NCBI GenBank assembly: GCA_034211175.1
Contig: JAXHUH010000063.1
Span: 1 to 64,000, forward strand
DNA: 64,000 bases
Reading direction: 5' to 3'
Source of the DNA: JAXHUH01 sp034211175
GTDB lineage: Bacteria > Actinomycetota > Acidimicrobiia > Acidimicrobiales > CAIXPF01
Below the pieces are notes generated by a model. That model had not been told where the DNA came from. It saw only the letters and a list, made by a program, of their open reading frames with translations, and made no database searches. Each line of letters opens with the position of its first letter. Positions within the stretch are counted from its first letter, which is position 1. This document shows positions 24,232-34,030 of the stretch, piece after piece. A program made the position numbers and the translations under genes.

Positions 24232-25637
24232 CGGGGTCGACGAGCGACGAGGGCCAACCGGGTGATGCGCCCGCCGCCCGCCGTGACCTCGAGCCGGGCC
24301 GGGCCGTGCGGGTACCGCCCCGCGTCGAGCCCCGTCGCTTCCGGCGCCCGGTGCGTCGGGCCGCGTTCGCCGGGAGCATGCTCCTGCTCGTCGCCGCGAT
24401 CCCGCTGCTCGCGTTCACCGGCCTGCGGGCGGCCCGGGACAGCCGCGGCGGCGAGTTCGTCACGCTCGACGTCGGCCCCGGCGAGCCCGGCTACCAGGCG
24501 TTGGTCACGCCGACGCCGGTCATGTTCGTCGAGGAGGTCGGCTCCGACGGCACGCCGATCGGCTACGCGGTGATCTCGGTCACGAACGGGACGAACGGTG
24601 GCGGCGCGGTCATGTTGCTGCCGGCCGGCCTGCGGGTCGAGGTCGACGGCCTGGGGGCGACGACCCTGGCGGACCTGCGGGCCTCGAGCGGCCTCGCCGC
24701 GGTCGTCGACGCCGTGGAGGACCTGCTCGACCTGCGGATCCCCGACGTCGAGTCGGTCGGTCCGGCGGAGTGGGCCACGCTCGTGGGCCCGGCCGAGCCG
24801 ATCACCGTCGAGAACACCGACGAGCTGGTGGTCGTCGACGCCGACGGCGTCAGCGAGACCGTCTTCCCGGCCGAGGAGATCGATCTCGCCGCCGACGAGG
24901 TCGCGGTGTACCTGGAGCTGGGCGTGGAGGGCGAGACCGAGCTCGCCGGCCTCGTGCGCGAGCGGCTGTTCTGGCGGGCCTGGGTCGCACGGGTCGCCGA
25001 CCTCGGTGGTGATGCCGTCGCCGGGCTCGAGGGTGACGGCGCGCCGACGACCACCGCGGCCGCACCGGCCGGGGCCGGGACCGGGACCGCCGAGCCGTCA
25101 CTGTCACTGGCGGAGGCCGTCGTGATGCTCGCCCGGGGGGTCACCCAGGTGTCGGTCATCCCGGTCGACGGCGTCCAGCCGCTCGACTCGGTCGACGCGT
25201 CGGACGAGGAGTACGAGGCGCAGTCCGACGAGCTCGCCGCGCTGGTCGCCGACGTCGTGCCCTTCCCCGTGGGGGCGACGGCCGACGACCGGCTGCGGGT
25301 ACGGCTCCTCGACGGGTCCGGCTCGTCGGAGCGGGCGCTCGCGGCATCGCTCGACCTGGTGCCGGCGGGAGCGGAGATCACCGTGTTCGGCAACGCCGAC
25401 TCGTTCGACGTCGCCGAGAGCGAGGTGATCTACCACCGGGAGGGCATCGAGGACCGGGCCGCGGCGCTGGCCGACGCCATCGACGCCGACCGCCTCGTGT
25501 TCGTCGAGTCGTCGGACACGCTGGTCGACGTCACGGTGATCATCGGCGCCGATTACGAGACGCCTCCTTCCGCAGACCTCGCGCCGCCCACTACCATCGA
25601 GACCGCCGCATCCGAGGGCTCCGGCACGGACGGCTGA
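24228..25637 (+). CDS. LCP-like membrane protein with LytR C-terminal domain
   Basis: A 469-residue protein with a cytoplasmic basic N-terminus, one transmembrane helix (~50-68, SMLLLVAAIPLLAFTGL) and a large extracytoplasmic part. Residues ~75-260 look like a diverged LytR-CpsA-Psr domain (AVMLLPAGLRVEVDGLGATT, LAAVVDAVEDLLDLRI). Residues ~350-445 fit LytR_C (LRVRLLDGSGSSERALAASL). LCP enzymes attach glycopolymers to peptidoglycan; the canonical arginine cluster is not evident here, so catalytic competence is doubtful. It overlaps nadD by 4 bp and precedes rsfS, so it is co-transcribed with them. Confidence 0.75.
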   Translation: MTGSTSDEGQPGDAPAARRDLEPGRAVRVPPRVEPRRFRRPVRRAAFAGSMLLLVAAIPLLAFTGLRAARDSRGGEFVTLDVGPGEPGYQALVTPTPVMFVEEVGSDGTPIGYAVISVTNGTNGGGAVMLLPAGLRVEVDGLGATTLADLRASSGLAAVVDAVEDLLDLRIPDVESVGPAEWATLVGPAEPITVENTDELVVVDADGVSETVFPAEEIDLAADEVAVYLELGVEGETELAGLVRERLFWRAWVARVADLGGDAVAGLEGDGAPTTTAAAPAGAGTGTAEPSLSLAEAVVMLARGVTQVSVIPVDGVQPLDSVDASDEEYEAQSDELAALVADVVPFPVGATADDRLRVRLLDGSGSSERALAASLDLVPAGAEITVFGNADSFDVAESEVIYHREGIEDRAAALADAIDADRLVFVESSDTLVDVTVIIGADYETPPSADLAPPTTIETAASEGSGTDG

Positions 25638-25665
25638 GGGCCCGGGCGCACCACGAGGTGGTCAT

Positions 25666-26061
25666 CTGAGTTCGACATCCGGCAGCGACCCGCAAACCCT
25701 GGCCGCCACCGCAGCAGCGGCGGCGGTCGGCAAGTCGGGCACGGACACGACCGTGATGGACGTGGGTGAGGTCCTGGTCATCGCCGAGAAGTTCGTGGTC
25801 ACCAGCGCCTCGAACCATCGTCTGGTGAAGACCCTGGTCGAGGAGGTGCAGTCGCAGGTCGCGGCATCGCACGGGCGAAAGCCCCTGCGGGTCGAGGGCC
25901 TCGACAGCCTCGAGTGGGTCCTCGTCGACTACGGCGACGTCGTCGTCCACGTCTTCGGCCAGGAGACGCGGGAGTTCTACGACCTCGAGCGTCTCTTCGG
26001 TGACGTGCCCCAGGTCGCGTGGGGCGAGCCCGCGGCCCCGGTCAGCGGCCGCGCCGGCTGA
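25666..26061 (+). CDS. rsfS: Ribosome silencing factor RsfS (predicted CTG start)
   Basis: A 131-residue RsfS/YbeB/Iojap protein that binds ribosomal protein uL14 and blocks subunit joining under starvation. The conserved core is VMDVGEVLVIAEKFVVTSAS, SNHRLVKTLVEEV, LEWVLVDYGDVVVHVF and REFYDLERLFGDVP. The only conventional starts (GTG 25753, ATG 25756) would remove the N-terminal helix (DPQTLAATAAAAAVGK) seen throughout the family. No ATG, GTG or TTG lies upstream in frame before the stop within the preceding gene. CTG 25666 has GAGGTG 5 bp upstream and restores the full protein, so a rare CTG start is inferred. It is the last gene of the nadD operon. Confidence 0.85.
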   Translation: MSSTSGSDPQTLAATAAAAAVGKSGTDTTVMDVGEVLVIAEKFVVTSASNHRLVKTLVEEVQSQVAASHGRKPLRVEGLDSLEWVLVDYGDVVVHVFGQETREFYDLERLFGDVPQVAWGEPAAPVSGRAG

Positions 26062-26082
26062 CGACGCCTCGTTCGGGCAGGT

Positions 26083-26102
26083 CCCGCCGATGTCGCGGCG
26101 GG
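26083..26102. terminator. Hairpin between convergent rsfS and M15 peptidase genes
   Basis: CCCGCCG-N6-CGGCGGG, a perfect 7-bp stem in the 55-bp gap between two convergent stops; it could serve both directions. Confidence 0.55.
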
Positions 26103-26116
26103 CCGCCCGGCCGTGC

Positions 26117-27676
<1,560 letters not shown>

Positions 27677-27827
27677 CCACGACCCGACGGTCCGGCCGCG
27701 ACGACCGGTGCCCGTTTCGACGACGACAAGAACGAACCGAGTTCCACACGGTACCGACCCCGCCACGGATCCGTCGCCCGCCGGCGCCTTGCGACCGCAA
27801 CCGCATCCGCACGACGGGCGACCGCCC

Positions 27828-28412
27828 TCAGGTGCGGGCGGGCGCGGGCCTCCAGTCGGGGTGCCGGCCGGTGAAGGCGACGAAGCGGTCGATGGCGGGG
27901 GCGTCGTCGGCGACCTCGACCTCGTGGTCGAACATGCCGGTGCCGCGGTACTGCGGCTCGAGGATCGCGCTCCCGGCGGCCAGCGCCGTCGTCGCCTCGT
28001 CGTCGCTGTAGGGATGGTCGATGCCCAGAGCCCGCGAGAGGTCCCAGCCGTGGCCCACGTACTCCATGAGGAGCATGTCGAGCACGAACTCGCCGGGGAG
28101 GGCGTTCTCGGTCATCGTCATCGGTCGCTCGAACCCGCCGTCGCGCAGCCCGGCGACGATCCGGTCGGCCGACGCCCGGAAGATCACGGCCCGGTCGCCG
28201 TCGATGCGGGGCGCCGTCGGGTCGATCGTGGGTGGCGTGCCGTTGACGGTGCTGTCGAACACCTGGACCCAGGTCGCCAGGTGGTCGAGGAGGCCGTCGA
28301 CGTCGTAGTCGGCACACGGGGTCGGTGTGTCGAGCCGATCGGCCGGTACCGCGGCGATGAGGTCGGCGGTCTTGTCGAGCATCGATTCGAGGGCGGTGAT
28401 CCGTTCGTCCAT
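27828..28412 (-). CDS. TIGR03086 family (DinB-like, maleylpyruvate isomerase N-terminal) protein
   Basis: A 194-residue protein from ATG 28412. MDERITALESMLDKTADLIA, TPTPCADYDVDGLLDHL and EYVGHGWDLSRALG are hallmarks of the actinobacterial TIGR03086 proteins. These share the DinB four-helix fold with mycothiol-dependent enzymes and carry metal-binding histidines (H at LLDHL and in YVGHGWD). They are thought to be mycothiol-dependent detoxification or S-transferase enzymes, but the substrate is unknown. It is divergent from an AraC-type regulator (78 bp apart), so that regulator may control it. Confidence 0.87.
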   Translation of the reverse strand: MDERITALESMLDKTADLIAAVPADRLDTPTPCADYDVDGLLDHLATWVQVFDSTVNGTPPTIDPTAPRIDGDRAVIFRASADRIVAGLRDGGFERPMTMTENALPGEFVLDMLLMEYVGHGWDLSRALGIDHPYSDDEATTALAAGSAILEPQYRGTGMFDHEVEVADDAPAIDRFVAFTGRHPDWRPAPART

Positions 28413-28476
28413 GGCGGCAGACGAAACCACCTGTGGGCCCGCCGGTCTTTGAAGAAGGCGACACCGCGCGCGGGGC

Positions 28477-28482
28477 TAGCTT
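28477..28482 (+). promoter_or_regulatory. -10 box of araC-type gene
   Basis: TAGCTT, 8 bp before ATG 28491; leaderless spacing. Confidence 0.45.
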
Positions 28483-28490
28483 CTCGGGCC

Positions 28491-29327
28491 ATGGTGCGCC
28501 GGGACCCGGGCGAGGAGGGGGCGATCGTGCGCCCGTCCGCGGCCCGCGAGCGCTTCAGCCTCGACATCTGGCTGCCGGAGCCACCGCTCGACCGCTTCGT
28601 CGCCCGGTTCTGGAAGACGGCATGGGCGCTGGACGAGCCGTTCGTGCAGACGATCGTCGGCTACCCGGCGGTGAACCTGGTCGTGCAGGCCGACCGTTCG
28701 ATCACCGTGACCGGTCCGCAGCACCACAACGACGAGCGTCGGCTCGACGGCGCCGGTTGGGCCTTCGGCGCCCGCTTTCGCGCCGGCGGGTTCCGGCCGT
28801 TCGTGGGGCTGTCCCTGGCCGGGCTCGCGGACCGGGCGCTGCCCGCGACCGAGCTGTTCGGCGACGCAGCTGCGGCTCTTGCCGACGCGGTGGTCGATGC
28901 CACGGATGACGACGAGCGGCTCGGTCTGTTCGTGGCGTTCCTGGCCGGGCGGGCGCCCGTCGGGCCGACCGACGGCGAGCGCCTCTCCTCGCTGCTCGAG
29001 TCCGCCGCCGAGGAGTCACCCCCGGTGACGAGGGTGGGGGAGCTCGCGGAGCGCTTCGGGGTCTCGGCGCGCACGCTGCAGCGACTGTTCCTCGAGCACG
29101 TCGGCATGGGCCCCAAGTGGTGCCTCGACCGCGCCCGTGTCCACGCCGTGTCGACCCGAACCCGCTCCGAGGTGCGCTCCTGGGCCGACGTCGCCCACGA
29201 GCTCGGCTACGCCGACCAGGCCCACCTCACCACCTCGTTCTCCTCCGTGTTCGGCGCCCCGCCGGCCGCCTACACCCGCCACGAGACCGACCGGACCGGC
29301 CCAGCGGACGAGGCACCTCGCCCCTGA
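28491..29327 (+). CDS. AraC-family transcriptional regulator
   Basis: A 278-residue protein. The N-terminal ~150 residues match the DUF6597/ligand-sensing domain of many actinobacterial AraC proteins (FVARFWKTAWALDEPFVQTI, GYPAVNLVVQADRSITVTGP, FGARFRAGGFRPF). The C-terminal ~100 residues are the double helix-turn-helix: VGELAERFGVSARTLQRLFL and WADVAHELGYADQAHLTTSF. It probably activates or represses the divergent TIGR03086 gene in response to a small molecule (inference from arrangement). The start is fixed by the -10 box at 28477. Confidence 0.9.
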   Translation: MVRRDPGEEGAIVRPSAARERFSLDIWLPEPPLDRFVARFWKTAWALDEPFVQTIVGYPAVNLVVQADRSITVTGPQHHNDERRLDGAGWAFGARFRAGGFRPFVGLSLAGLADRALPATELFGDAAAALADAVVDATDDDERLGLFVAFLAGRAPVGPTDGERLSSLLESAAEESPPVTRVGELAERFGVSARTLQRLFLEHVGMGPKWCLDRARVHAVSTRTRSEVRSWADVAHELGYADQAHLTTSFSSVFGAPPAAYTRHETDRTGPADEAPRP

Positions 29328-29435
29328 CGGCCGCTGCGCCGTGCCGCCGGTTCCGGCCGTGAGGGCTTGACGGCCTGAGATTACGCGTGCAACGTTACGA
29401 CCGTTAACCTATTGGGTCCCGGGAGGGCGGTTGCC

Positions 29436-29969
29436 GTGCACGCGCGAACGAATCGTGGGGGAGGAGGGCCGGCCCCGGCGGCGGTCGTCCCGTCGGTCGA
29501 TCCCCGGCCGGCCCGCATCGGTGACGCCGAGCGCGAGGCGGCCGCCGGCCGGCTCAACCGCCACTACGCGTTGGGCCGCCTGTCGATGGTCGAGCTCGAG
29601 GAGCGCCTGGACGCGACGTTCGCCGCGGTCACCGCTGCGGACCTCGACGCCGTGCTCGCCGACCTCCCGCCGCCGGACCCGGCCGCCGGCGTCGGCCTCC
29701 CGGTACGCCCGACCCGCCGAGGGGTGTTGATCGGCCTGGTCGCCCACGCGCTCGCCTTCGTGATCGGCGTGGCGGCGATGTGGTCGATCTGGCTGCTCAC
29801 CTGGACCGGCCACCCCTGGCCGATCTACCCGACGCTCGGCTGGCTCAGCGGCCTCACCGGCCACGCCCTCGCCGTGCGCGGCAGCGCCCCCGACAACCGC
29901 CTCACCGACCCCCTCCGCCTCCTCTTCCCCTGCGCCGCAGCAAGATGCTCAGCCCCCCACGCCCCATGA
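29436..29969 (+). CDS. DUF1707 and 2TM domain protein
   Basis: A 177-residue protein. RIGDAEREAAAGRLNRHYAL, GRLSMVELEERLDATFAAVT and LDAVLADLPPP form the DUF1707 (SHOCT-like) domain, common in actinobacteria. It is followed by a two-helix membrane hairpin (GVLIGLVAHALAFVIGVAAM and a second segment). The role is unknown; such proteins are often small membrane regulators. GTG 29436 has GGGAGGG 8 bp upstream and is preferred to the TTG at 29412. The gene is convergent with tRNA-Ala across the structured repeat array. Confidence 0.82.
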   Translation: MHARTNRGGGGPAPAAVVPSVDPRPARIGDAEREAAAGRLNRHYALGRLSMVELEERLDATFAAVTAADLDAVLADLPPPDPAAGVGLPVRPTRRGVLIGLVAHALAFVIGVAAMWSIWLLTWTGHPWPIYPTLGWLSGLTGHALAVRGSAPDNRLTDPLRLLFPCAAARCSAPHAP

Positions 29970-30010
29970 CCCGGCACGGCCGCCGACCCGCCGCCAGGGC
30001 GCGCAACTCG

Positions 30011-30540
30011 CAAGGTGGTTGGATGAACTCGACGCTCGGGACCCGTGCCAAGGCCCCGCCGGGCGGCTCTCCCGTTCGAGGTGGTGCCCGAGCTCGTCGC
30101 CAGGGCAAGCAACCCGAGAGGCGGTTGGATGAACTCGACGCTCGGGACCCGTGCCAAGGGCCCGCCGGGCCTGACGGCCCCTGAGCGGAGCGGGAGCTAC
30201 TGCGGCCCTAGCGTTCGAGGTGGCGACCGAGACCACGGCGCCCGAGCTCGTCGCCAGGGCAAGCAACCCGAGAGGCGGGTGGATGAACTCGACGCTCGGG
30301 ACCCGTGCCAAGGGCCCGCCGGGCCTGACGGCCCCCCGAGCGGAGCGGGAGAGATGGCGGCCTTCCCGTGCGAGGCCAAAAGCCGAGCACACGGCGCCCG
30401 AGCTCGTCGCCAGAGCAAGCAACCCGAGAGGCGGTTGGATGAACTCGACGCTCGGGACCCGTGCCAAGGGCCCGCCGGGCCTGACGGCCCCCGAGCGGAG
30501 CGGGAGACATTGCGGCTCTCCCGTTCGAGGTGGCTACCGA
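30011..30540. repeat. Array of four ~155-bp structured repeats beside tRNA-Ala
   Basis: The core GGATGAACTCGACGCTCGGG begins at 30021, 30127, 30281 and 30437 (spacings 106, 154, 156). Units two to four share ~155 bp with few differences; the first is truncated. Each full unit carries inverted repeats: CGCTCGGG with CCCGAGCG about 40 bp apart, and the nested GGCCC-GCC-GGGCC, so RNA from either strand would fold. Conserved flanks read CCCGAGCTCGTCGCCAG and CCCGTTCGAGGTGG. Apparent reading frames through the array look like artefacts of GC-rich repeats. The array fills the gap between the convergent DUF1707 gene and tRNA-Ala. It lacks the short, regular repeats and unique spacers of CRISPR. Confidence 0.9.
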
Positions 30541-30560
30541 GAACGCCAGTAGCCAGCTCG

Positions 30561-30633
30561 TGGAGCTAGAGGGACTCGAACCCTCGGCCTCTTCCATGCC
30601 ATGGAAGCGCTCTTCCACCTGAGCTATAGCCCC
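30561..30633 (-). tRNA. tRNA-Ala (anticodon GGC)
   Basis: The minus strand folds as a complete cloverleaf of 73 nt: acceptor GGGGCTA with TAGCTCC (one G-U pair), D stem GCTC/GAGC, anticodon stem CTTCC/GGAAG with loop ATGGCAT (anticodon GGC), T arm GAGGG-TTCGAAT-CCCTC and discriminator A. The 3' CCA is not encoded. It reads GCC/GCU alanine codons, GCC being very abundant in this genome. Confidence 0.97.
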
Positions 30634-30702
30634 GTGAGGACGCCCCAGGTTAACAGGTCCGGGGCGGGGTGGGAAGACAGGCCCGCGAGACGGAACCGCG
30701 AT

Positions 30703-31509
30703 TCAGCTCCGCGTGGAGGGGAACTCGGGCGGGCGCTTCTCCTGGATGGCGGCGGCGCCCTCGGCGACGTCGGCGCCCATGAACGTCAGCATCTCGAACG
30801 CGAGCGAGGCGTCGAAGATCGGTGCGGCCTGCTTGAGCCACAGGTTGAGGCTGCGCTTGGTCCAACGAATCGCGAGCTGGGGGCCGGTGGCGAGGTTGGT
30901 GGCGACGGCCATCGCCTTGTCCTCGAGCTCGGAGAGGGGGACGCAGTCGCTGACGAGCCCGATCCGCTCGGCTTCGCGCCCGTCGACGAAGTCGGAGGTC
31001 AGCAGCAGGTACTTGGCCTTGGCCATCCCGCACAGGAGCGGCCAGATGATGGCCGCGTGGTCGCCGGCGACGACACCGAGGCGGGTGTGGCCGTCGGTGA
31101 GGCGGGCCTCCTCGGCGATGATGCTGATGTCGGCCATGAGGGCGACGGCGAGCCCGGCGCCGACGGCGACGCCGTTGATGGCGGAGATGACGGGCTTGGA
31201 GCAGTCGGCGATGTTGGTGACCAGGTCGCCGGCCTCGCGCAGGATCTCGGCGGTGCGGTCGAAGTTGCCGATCTGGGGCTCGACGAGCTCGGGGAGATCC
31301 CCGCCGGCGGAGAACGCCTTGCCGGCGCCGGTGATGACCGCGACGCGGGTGTCGGCGTCGAGGTCGACGTCTCGCCACACGGTGCTGAGCTCCCAGTGGA
31401 GGCGGGAGTTGGTGGCGTTGTACTTCTCGGGCCGGTCGATGGTGATCCAGCAGATGCCGTGGTCCCGGTAGGCGAACGTGAGGTGCTGGTAGCGGTCCTG
31501 GTCGATCAT
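30703..31509 (-). CDS. Enoyl-CoA hydratase/isomerase family protein
   Basis: A 268-residue crotonase-fold protein: GKAFSAGGDLPELVEP (first oxyanion-hole strand), NGVAVGAGLAVALMADISII (second oxyanion region) and DGHTRLGVVAGDHAAIIWPL. At the position of the usual catalytic Glu pair it carries Gly-Asp, as in a subgroup of actinobacterial EchA proteins, so the exact reaction (hydration, isomerisation or other acyl-CoA chemistry) is open. It is divergent from an alpha/beta hydrolase gene; their -10 boxes overlap (31552-31561). It lies near other acyl-CoA enzymes, suggesting lipid or aromatic acid catabolism. Confidence 0.9.
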   Translation of the reverse strand: MIDQDRYQHLTFAYRDHGICWITIDRPEKYNATNSRLHWELSTVWRDVDLDADTRVAVITGAGKAFSAGGDLPELVEPQIGNFDRTAEILREAGDLVTNIADCSKPVISAINGVAVGAGLAVALMADISIIAEEARLTDGHTRLGVVAGDHAAIIWPLLCGMAKAKYLLLTSDFVDGREAERIGLVSDCVPLSELEDKAMAVATNLATGPQLAIRWTKRSLNLWLKQAAPIFDASLAFEMLTFMGADVAEGAAAIQEKRPPEFPSTRS

Positions 31510-31551
31510 CGGCGGTCGATCCCCTGGCCTTTGCGTCGCTGACGGCGGGCG

Positions 31552-31561
31552 ACGCTACCTT
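31552..31561. promoter_or_regulatory. Overlapping divergent -10 boxes
   Basis: TACCTT (plus strand, 31556-31561) lies 7 bp before GTG 31569. TAGCGT (minus strand, 31557-31552) could drive the divergent crotonase gene. They share two bases, so the two promoters would exclude each other. Confidence 0.4.
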
Positions 31562-31568
31562 CTCGCCC

Positions 31569-32447
31569 GTGACCGCCCCAGTTCGTGAGCCCCGCCGTGT
31601 CGTGACCGAGCGGGAGGGGGTGCGGATCGCCGGCCTGGTCTGGGACGGCGTCGCCGGCGGTGCGGAGCCGACGTTGCTGCTGCTGCACCCGAACGGGTTC
31701 TGCGCCGGGCTGTTCGAGCCGCTGGTCCCGCTGCTGCCGGCGGAGGTGCGGGTGGCGGCGGTCGATCTGCGGGGCCACGGTGCGAGCGGCACGCCGTCCG
31801 AGCGTGAGGGCCTGGCGTTCGAGGAGATGGCCCGCGACGTCTGGGCGTTCTGTGACGTGGTCGGTGCGTCGGATCTGCGGGTGCTGGGCCAGTCGCTGGG
31901 CGGTGCCGTGGCGACGCTGGTCGACCGGGAGCGCCCCGGCGCGGTGGAGCGGGCGTTGCTGGCCGAGGCGGTGCTCTTCCCGATGGCCGAGTCGGGGCCG
32001 TCCGGCGAGAGTCGGGCGTCGCCGATGGCGGAGGCGGCGCGGCGGCGCCGGCGGGTGTTCGCGAGCCGGGAGGCGGTCGTCGAGGCGTACCTGGGCCGGG
32101 GCGGTCTGGTGGGGATCGGCCGCGAGTCGATGGAGGCGTACGCCCGCTGGGGCTTCGTCGACCGGGAGGACGGTCACGTCGAGCTGGCGTGCGACCCGGA
32201 GACGGAGGCGTCGATCTTCGAGCTCACGCCGACGCTGGCGGGCAACGCCGCCGGGTGGGACCACCTGCCCCACATGGGCGCGCGGACGCGGCTGGTCGCG
32301 GGTCGGGACACGAACATCGGCGTCGCCCGCTTCGAGGCCCAGGCGGCGCATGCCGGTCTGGAGCTGGACGTCGTCGACGGCGGCCACTTCGTGATCCAGG
32401 AGGACCTGGTGCGCGGCGCGGCGATGGTGCGCGACCACCTGCTCTGA
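31569..32447 (+). CDS. Alpha/beta hydrolase
   Basis: A 292-residue alpha/beta-hydrolase fold: LLLLHPNGFCAGLFEPLVPL (oxyanion region), VAAVDLRGHGASGTPSE, nucleophile elbow GQSLGG in RVLGQSLGGAVATLVD (Ser ~107) and catalytic histidine in DVVDGGHFVIQEDLV. This is a general esterase/hydrolase family; the substrate cannot be named. GTG 31569 is supported by TACCTT 7 bp upstream. It is divergent from the crotonase gene and convergent with the CoA transferase gene, so a role in acyl-CoA or ester catabolism is reasonable inference. Confidence 0.88.
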   Translation: MTAPVREPRRVVTEREGVRIAGLVWDGVAGGAEPTLLLLHPNGFCAGLFEPLVPLLPAEVRVAAVDLRGHGASGTPSEREGLAFEEMARDVWAFCDVVGASDLRVLGQSLGGAVATLVDRERPGAVERALLAEAVLFPMAESGPSGESRASPMAEAARRRRRVFASREAVVEAYLGRGGLVGIGRESMEAYARWGFVDREDGHVELACDPETEASIFELTPTLAGNAAGWDHLPHMGARTRLVAGRDTNIGVARFEAQAAHAGLELDVVDGGHFVIQEDLVRGAAMVRDHLL

Positions 32448-32521
32448 ACGCGCGCCGGCCGGGCCCGACCGGGCCGACGGGCGTCGTTCACCCCCGTGGT
32501 CCGACCGCCACGGCCCGATGG

Positions 32522-33733
32522 TCAGCCGCCGATGGTGCCGTCGGCGCGCAGCTTGGCGATGTCGTCCGCGTCGAGGCCGGCGGCGGCGAGCACGTCGCTG
32601 GTGTGCTCGCCCAGCGCTGGTGCCGGTCCCCGGGGGCCGACGTCGGCGCTGGAGATGCGCAGCGGGTTGGCGACGGTGCGGAACGTCCCGGCCTCGGGAT
32701 GGTCGATGGTGGGGTAGAGGCCTATGGCCTCGGCCTGGGGGTCGGTCGCGAGCTCGGCGAGGGTGCGGGCCGGGCCCCAGATCAGGCCGTGCTCGTCGAA
32801 CAGGTCGCCCCACTCGGCGAGCGTGCGGGTGGCGAACACCTCGTCGATGAGGTCGATCAGCTCGGGCATGTTGTCGAAGCGGGTCTTGACCGTCTCGAAG
32901 CGGGGGTCGCTCACCCACTCGGGCCGCTCGACGACCTCGCAGAAGCGGGCCCACCAGTGGGCCTCGGGCATGTTCAGGACGATCCAGCGGTCGTCGGCGC
33001 AGCAGAACCGGTTGGTCAGCGGGGTGATGAGGTTGCGCCGGTCGCGCTTGCGGGGCTGTCGCTCGTCGATCACCGCGGCGGACAGCTCGGTCGCCATCGT
33101 CCACGCCGCCGTGGCGAAGAGCGACACGTCGACGGTCTGGCCCTTCCCGGTGCGCTCGGCGAGGCGGAGGGCGGCGAGGATGGCGCCGACCATGGCGAGG
33201 CCGGTGGTGTGGTCGCCCATGGCGGGCGGTGGGCGCACGGCCGAGGCGCCGGGGTCGGTCTCGAAGTCGGTGATGGCGCCGCGTCCGAAGAAGGCGGTGA
33301 CGTCGTAGCCGGGGCGCCGGGCGTCGGGGCCGGTGAGCCCGTAGCCGGTGAGGGTGGCGTGGACGAGGGCCGGGTTGACCTCGGCGAGCGCGTCGGAGGT
33401 GAGCCCGTAGCGCTGCTGGCGGTGGGGGAGGAGGTTGGTGAGGAGCACGTCGGCTCCGGCGATGAGGCGTCGCACGAGCTCGGCGCCGGCCGGCTGGTCG
33501 AGCGCGACGGCGATGGAGCGCTTGCCCCGGTTGTCGACCTCGAAGGGGTAGTCGGTGCGGGGTGCGCCGTCGGGCAGCTTCGGCTGGCGCGCCATGCCCC
33601 GCAGCGCATCGCCGCGGAGGGGCTCGACCTTGACGACGTCCGCGCCGAGGTCGGCGAGGATGGCGCCGGCGCTGGGCGCCGCCATCCAGCTCGTGATCTC
33701 GATGATCGTGATGCCGTCGAGCGGCGCGTCCAT
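32522..33733 (-). CDS. CaiB/BaiF family CoA transferase
   Basis: A 403-residue class III CoA transferase: MDAPLDGITIIEITSWMAAP, GADVVKVEPLRGDALRGMAR, DVLLTNLLPHRQQRYGL, the catalytic-Asp region ARRPGYDVTAFFGRGAITD and GKGQTVDVSLFATAAWTMAT. Family members move CoA between carboxylic acids without a free acyl-enzyme pool; substrates range from carnitine and bile acids to formate/oxalate. ATG 33733 has GGAGGGGG 6 bp upstream. The upstream region is filled by 82-bp tandem repeats, so its promoter may lie in or beside them. Confidence 0.92.
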   Translation of the reverse strand: MDAPLDGITIIEITSWMAAPSAGAILADLGADVVKVEPLRGDALRGMARQPKLPDGAPRTDYPFEVDNRGKRSIAVALDQPAGAELVRRLIAGADVLLTNLLPHRQQRYGLTSDALAEVNPALVHATLTGYGLTGPDARRPGYDVTAFFGRGAITDFETDPGASAVRPPPAMGDHTTGLAMVGAILAALRLAERTGKGQTVDVSLFATAAWTMATELSAAVIDERQPRKRDRRNLITPLTNRFCCADDRWIVLNMPEAHWWARFCEVVERPEWVSDPRFETVKTRFDNMPELIDLIDEVFATRTLAEWGDLFDEHGLIWGPARTLAELATDPQAEAIGLYPTIDHPEAGTFRTVANPLRISSADVGPRGPAPALGEHTSDVLAAAGLDADDIAKLRADGTIGG

Positions 33734-33814
33734 GCCGTCCCCCTCCTGCGTTGCGGTGGGGTGCATCTGAGCATCCCGGACGGCGCGCGCTCCAAACGCG
33801 GCTCCGGCGCAGCC

Positions 33815-34030
33815 TGGCGAGGGCTCACCTTCGGCGCTGGGCGCCTCCGGCGAGGGCTCACGTTCGGCGCTGGGCGCCTCTCGTGAGCGAGTATCAGCCG
33901 TAGCTGAACGCAGCTCGTCCGGCGAAGCCTGGCGAGGGCTCACGTTCGGCGCTGGGCGCCTCTCGTGAGCGAGTATCAGCCGTAGCTGAACGCAGCTCGT
34001 CCGGCGAAGCCGGCGAGCGAGTATCAGCCG
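33815..34030. repeat. Tandem 82-bp repeats between CoA transferase and DUF3048 genes
   Basis: Two full, nearly identical 82-bp copies (33849-33930 and 33931-34012) are flanked by partial copies (33815-33848 and 34012-34030). The unit runs from GGCGAGGGCTCACGTTCGG to CAGCTCGTCCGGCGAAGC and includes a short inverted repeat CAGC-CGTA-GCTG. The last partial copy overlaps the stop codon of the DUF3048 gene (34024-34026). No reading frame or RNA family is recognised. Confidence 0.9.

Noticed and set aside
30011..30540. Possible CRISPR array or protein-coding repeats
   Set aside because: Units are ~155 bp with no short unique spacers and no cas genes; the frames through them encode low-complexity peptides without start signals.
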